A stretch of DNA of 5,148 nucleotides from Halobacteriales archaeon QS_9_70_65 (GTDB lineage Archaea > Halobacteriota > Halobacteria > Halobacteriales > Haloarculaceae). The DNA lies in contig PXSC01000078.1 in the NCBI GenBank assembly GCA_003023535.1, positions 1 to 5,148 of the forward strand. Reading direction: 5' to 3'. The notes under the pieces were generated by a model, which worked only from the letters and a program-made list of their open reading frames with translations, had not been told where the DNA came from and did not search any database. This document shows, piece by piece, positions 4,923 to 5,148 of this stretch (its first letter is position 1; each line of letters opens with the position of its first letter). The translations under genes and the position numbers were made by a program.

Positions 4923-5148
4923 ATGGACAGTCACCGGGCAGTCGCGGTCGCCCTCCTCGTCTGTGCAGCGACGCTCGGTGCGGTCTCCATCGGCGCCACA
5001 CAGGAGGCGGACGGACCGGCGATGTCGGTACAGCAGGCCGAGAACACCTCCAACTACCTCGGCCCGAACGCCAGTGACATCGACCGGTCCGGCGAAGAGA
5101 CGACGTCGCTGGACGTCGGTGCGGCCGTCAGCACCAACGGCGGGCAGG
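4923..5148 (+). CDS. Secreted or membrane-anchored haloarchaeal protein of unknown function, C-terminus off the right edge
   Basis: From ATG 4923, 75 codons are open to the window edge. The N-terminus MDSHRAVAVALLVCAATLGAV is a typical signal sequence, a short charged region then a hydrophobic stretch at about residues 5-25. The mature start is polar and acidic, with two N-glycosylation sequons, NTS (41-43) and NAS (49-51), so the protein is probably exported and may be glycosylated. The segment NTSNYLGPNASDIDRSGEET followed by SLDVGAAVS resembles a conserved N-terminal pattern I recall from uncharacterised haloarchaeal secreted proteins (possibly DUF7096), but this is a weak recollection. 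A TATA box 27 bases upstream supports this start. The gene is divergent from the membrane winged-HTH gene across 153 bases. Function and full length cannot be judged from this fragment. Confidence 0.7.
   Translation, partial: MDSHRAVAVALLVCAATLGAVSIGATQEADGPAMSVQQAENTSNYLGPNASDIDRSGEETTSLDVGAAVSTNGGQ

Overview
The window reads as a piece of a halophilic archaeal (class Halobacteria) chromosome. The support is very high GC with strong G/C at third codon positions, very acidic predicted proteins (Asp/Glu-rich surfaces, an Asp/Glu/Gly linker), archaeal TATA-like boxes at the expected distance from start codons, short or absent leaders, and gene families typical of haloarchaea. I cannot name the species from the sequence.

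Layout: (1) bases 1-777, minus strand: the N-terminal 259 codons of a polyprenyl (geranylgeranyl-type) diphosphate synthase of the isoprenoid lipid pathway, cut by the left edge. (2) 778-1037: a divergent intergenic region with GC-rich hairpins and a 7-bp-arm dyad. (3) 1038-1631, plus strand: a RimJ/RimL-type GNAT N-acetyltransferase whose lower GC and rare codons stand out from its neighbours, suggesting later arrival. (4) 1632-1863: a convergent intergenic region packed with hairpins, including two copies of a repeat whose stems differ by compensatory swaps. (5) 1864-3626, minus strand: an etfB-etfA operon (electron transfer flavoprotein beta and alpha subunits) with a 4-base stop/start overlap and its own TATA box. 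(6) 3705-4769, minus strand: a membrane-anchored protein with a signal peptide, an extracellular domain, one transmembrane helix, an acidic linker encoded by an 18-bp tandem repeat, and a C-terminal winged helix-turn-helix. (7) 4923-5148, plus strand: the start of a divergently transcribed secreted or membrane-anchored protein, cut by the right edge, probably on a leaderless mRNA.

The genes do not form one pathway. Prenyl synthase feeds ether-lipid, quinone and carotenoid synthesis. EtfBA carries electrons from flavin dehydrogenases such as acyl-CoA dehydrogenases towards the quinone pool. The winged-helix membrane protein is a candidate one-component envelope sensor/regulator beside the divergent secreted protein. 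I see no convincing large new system such as a defence island, CRISPR array or biosynthetic cluster. The most unusual material is the covarying hairpin repeat family around the foreign-looking acetyltransferase gene.
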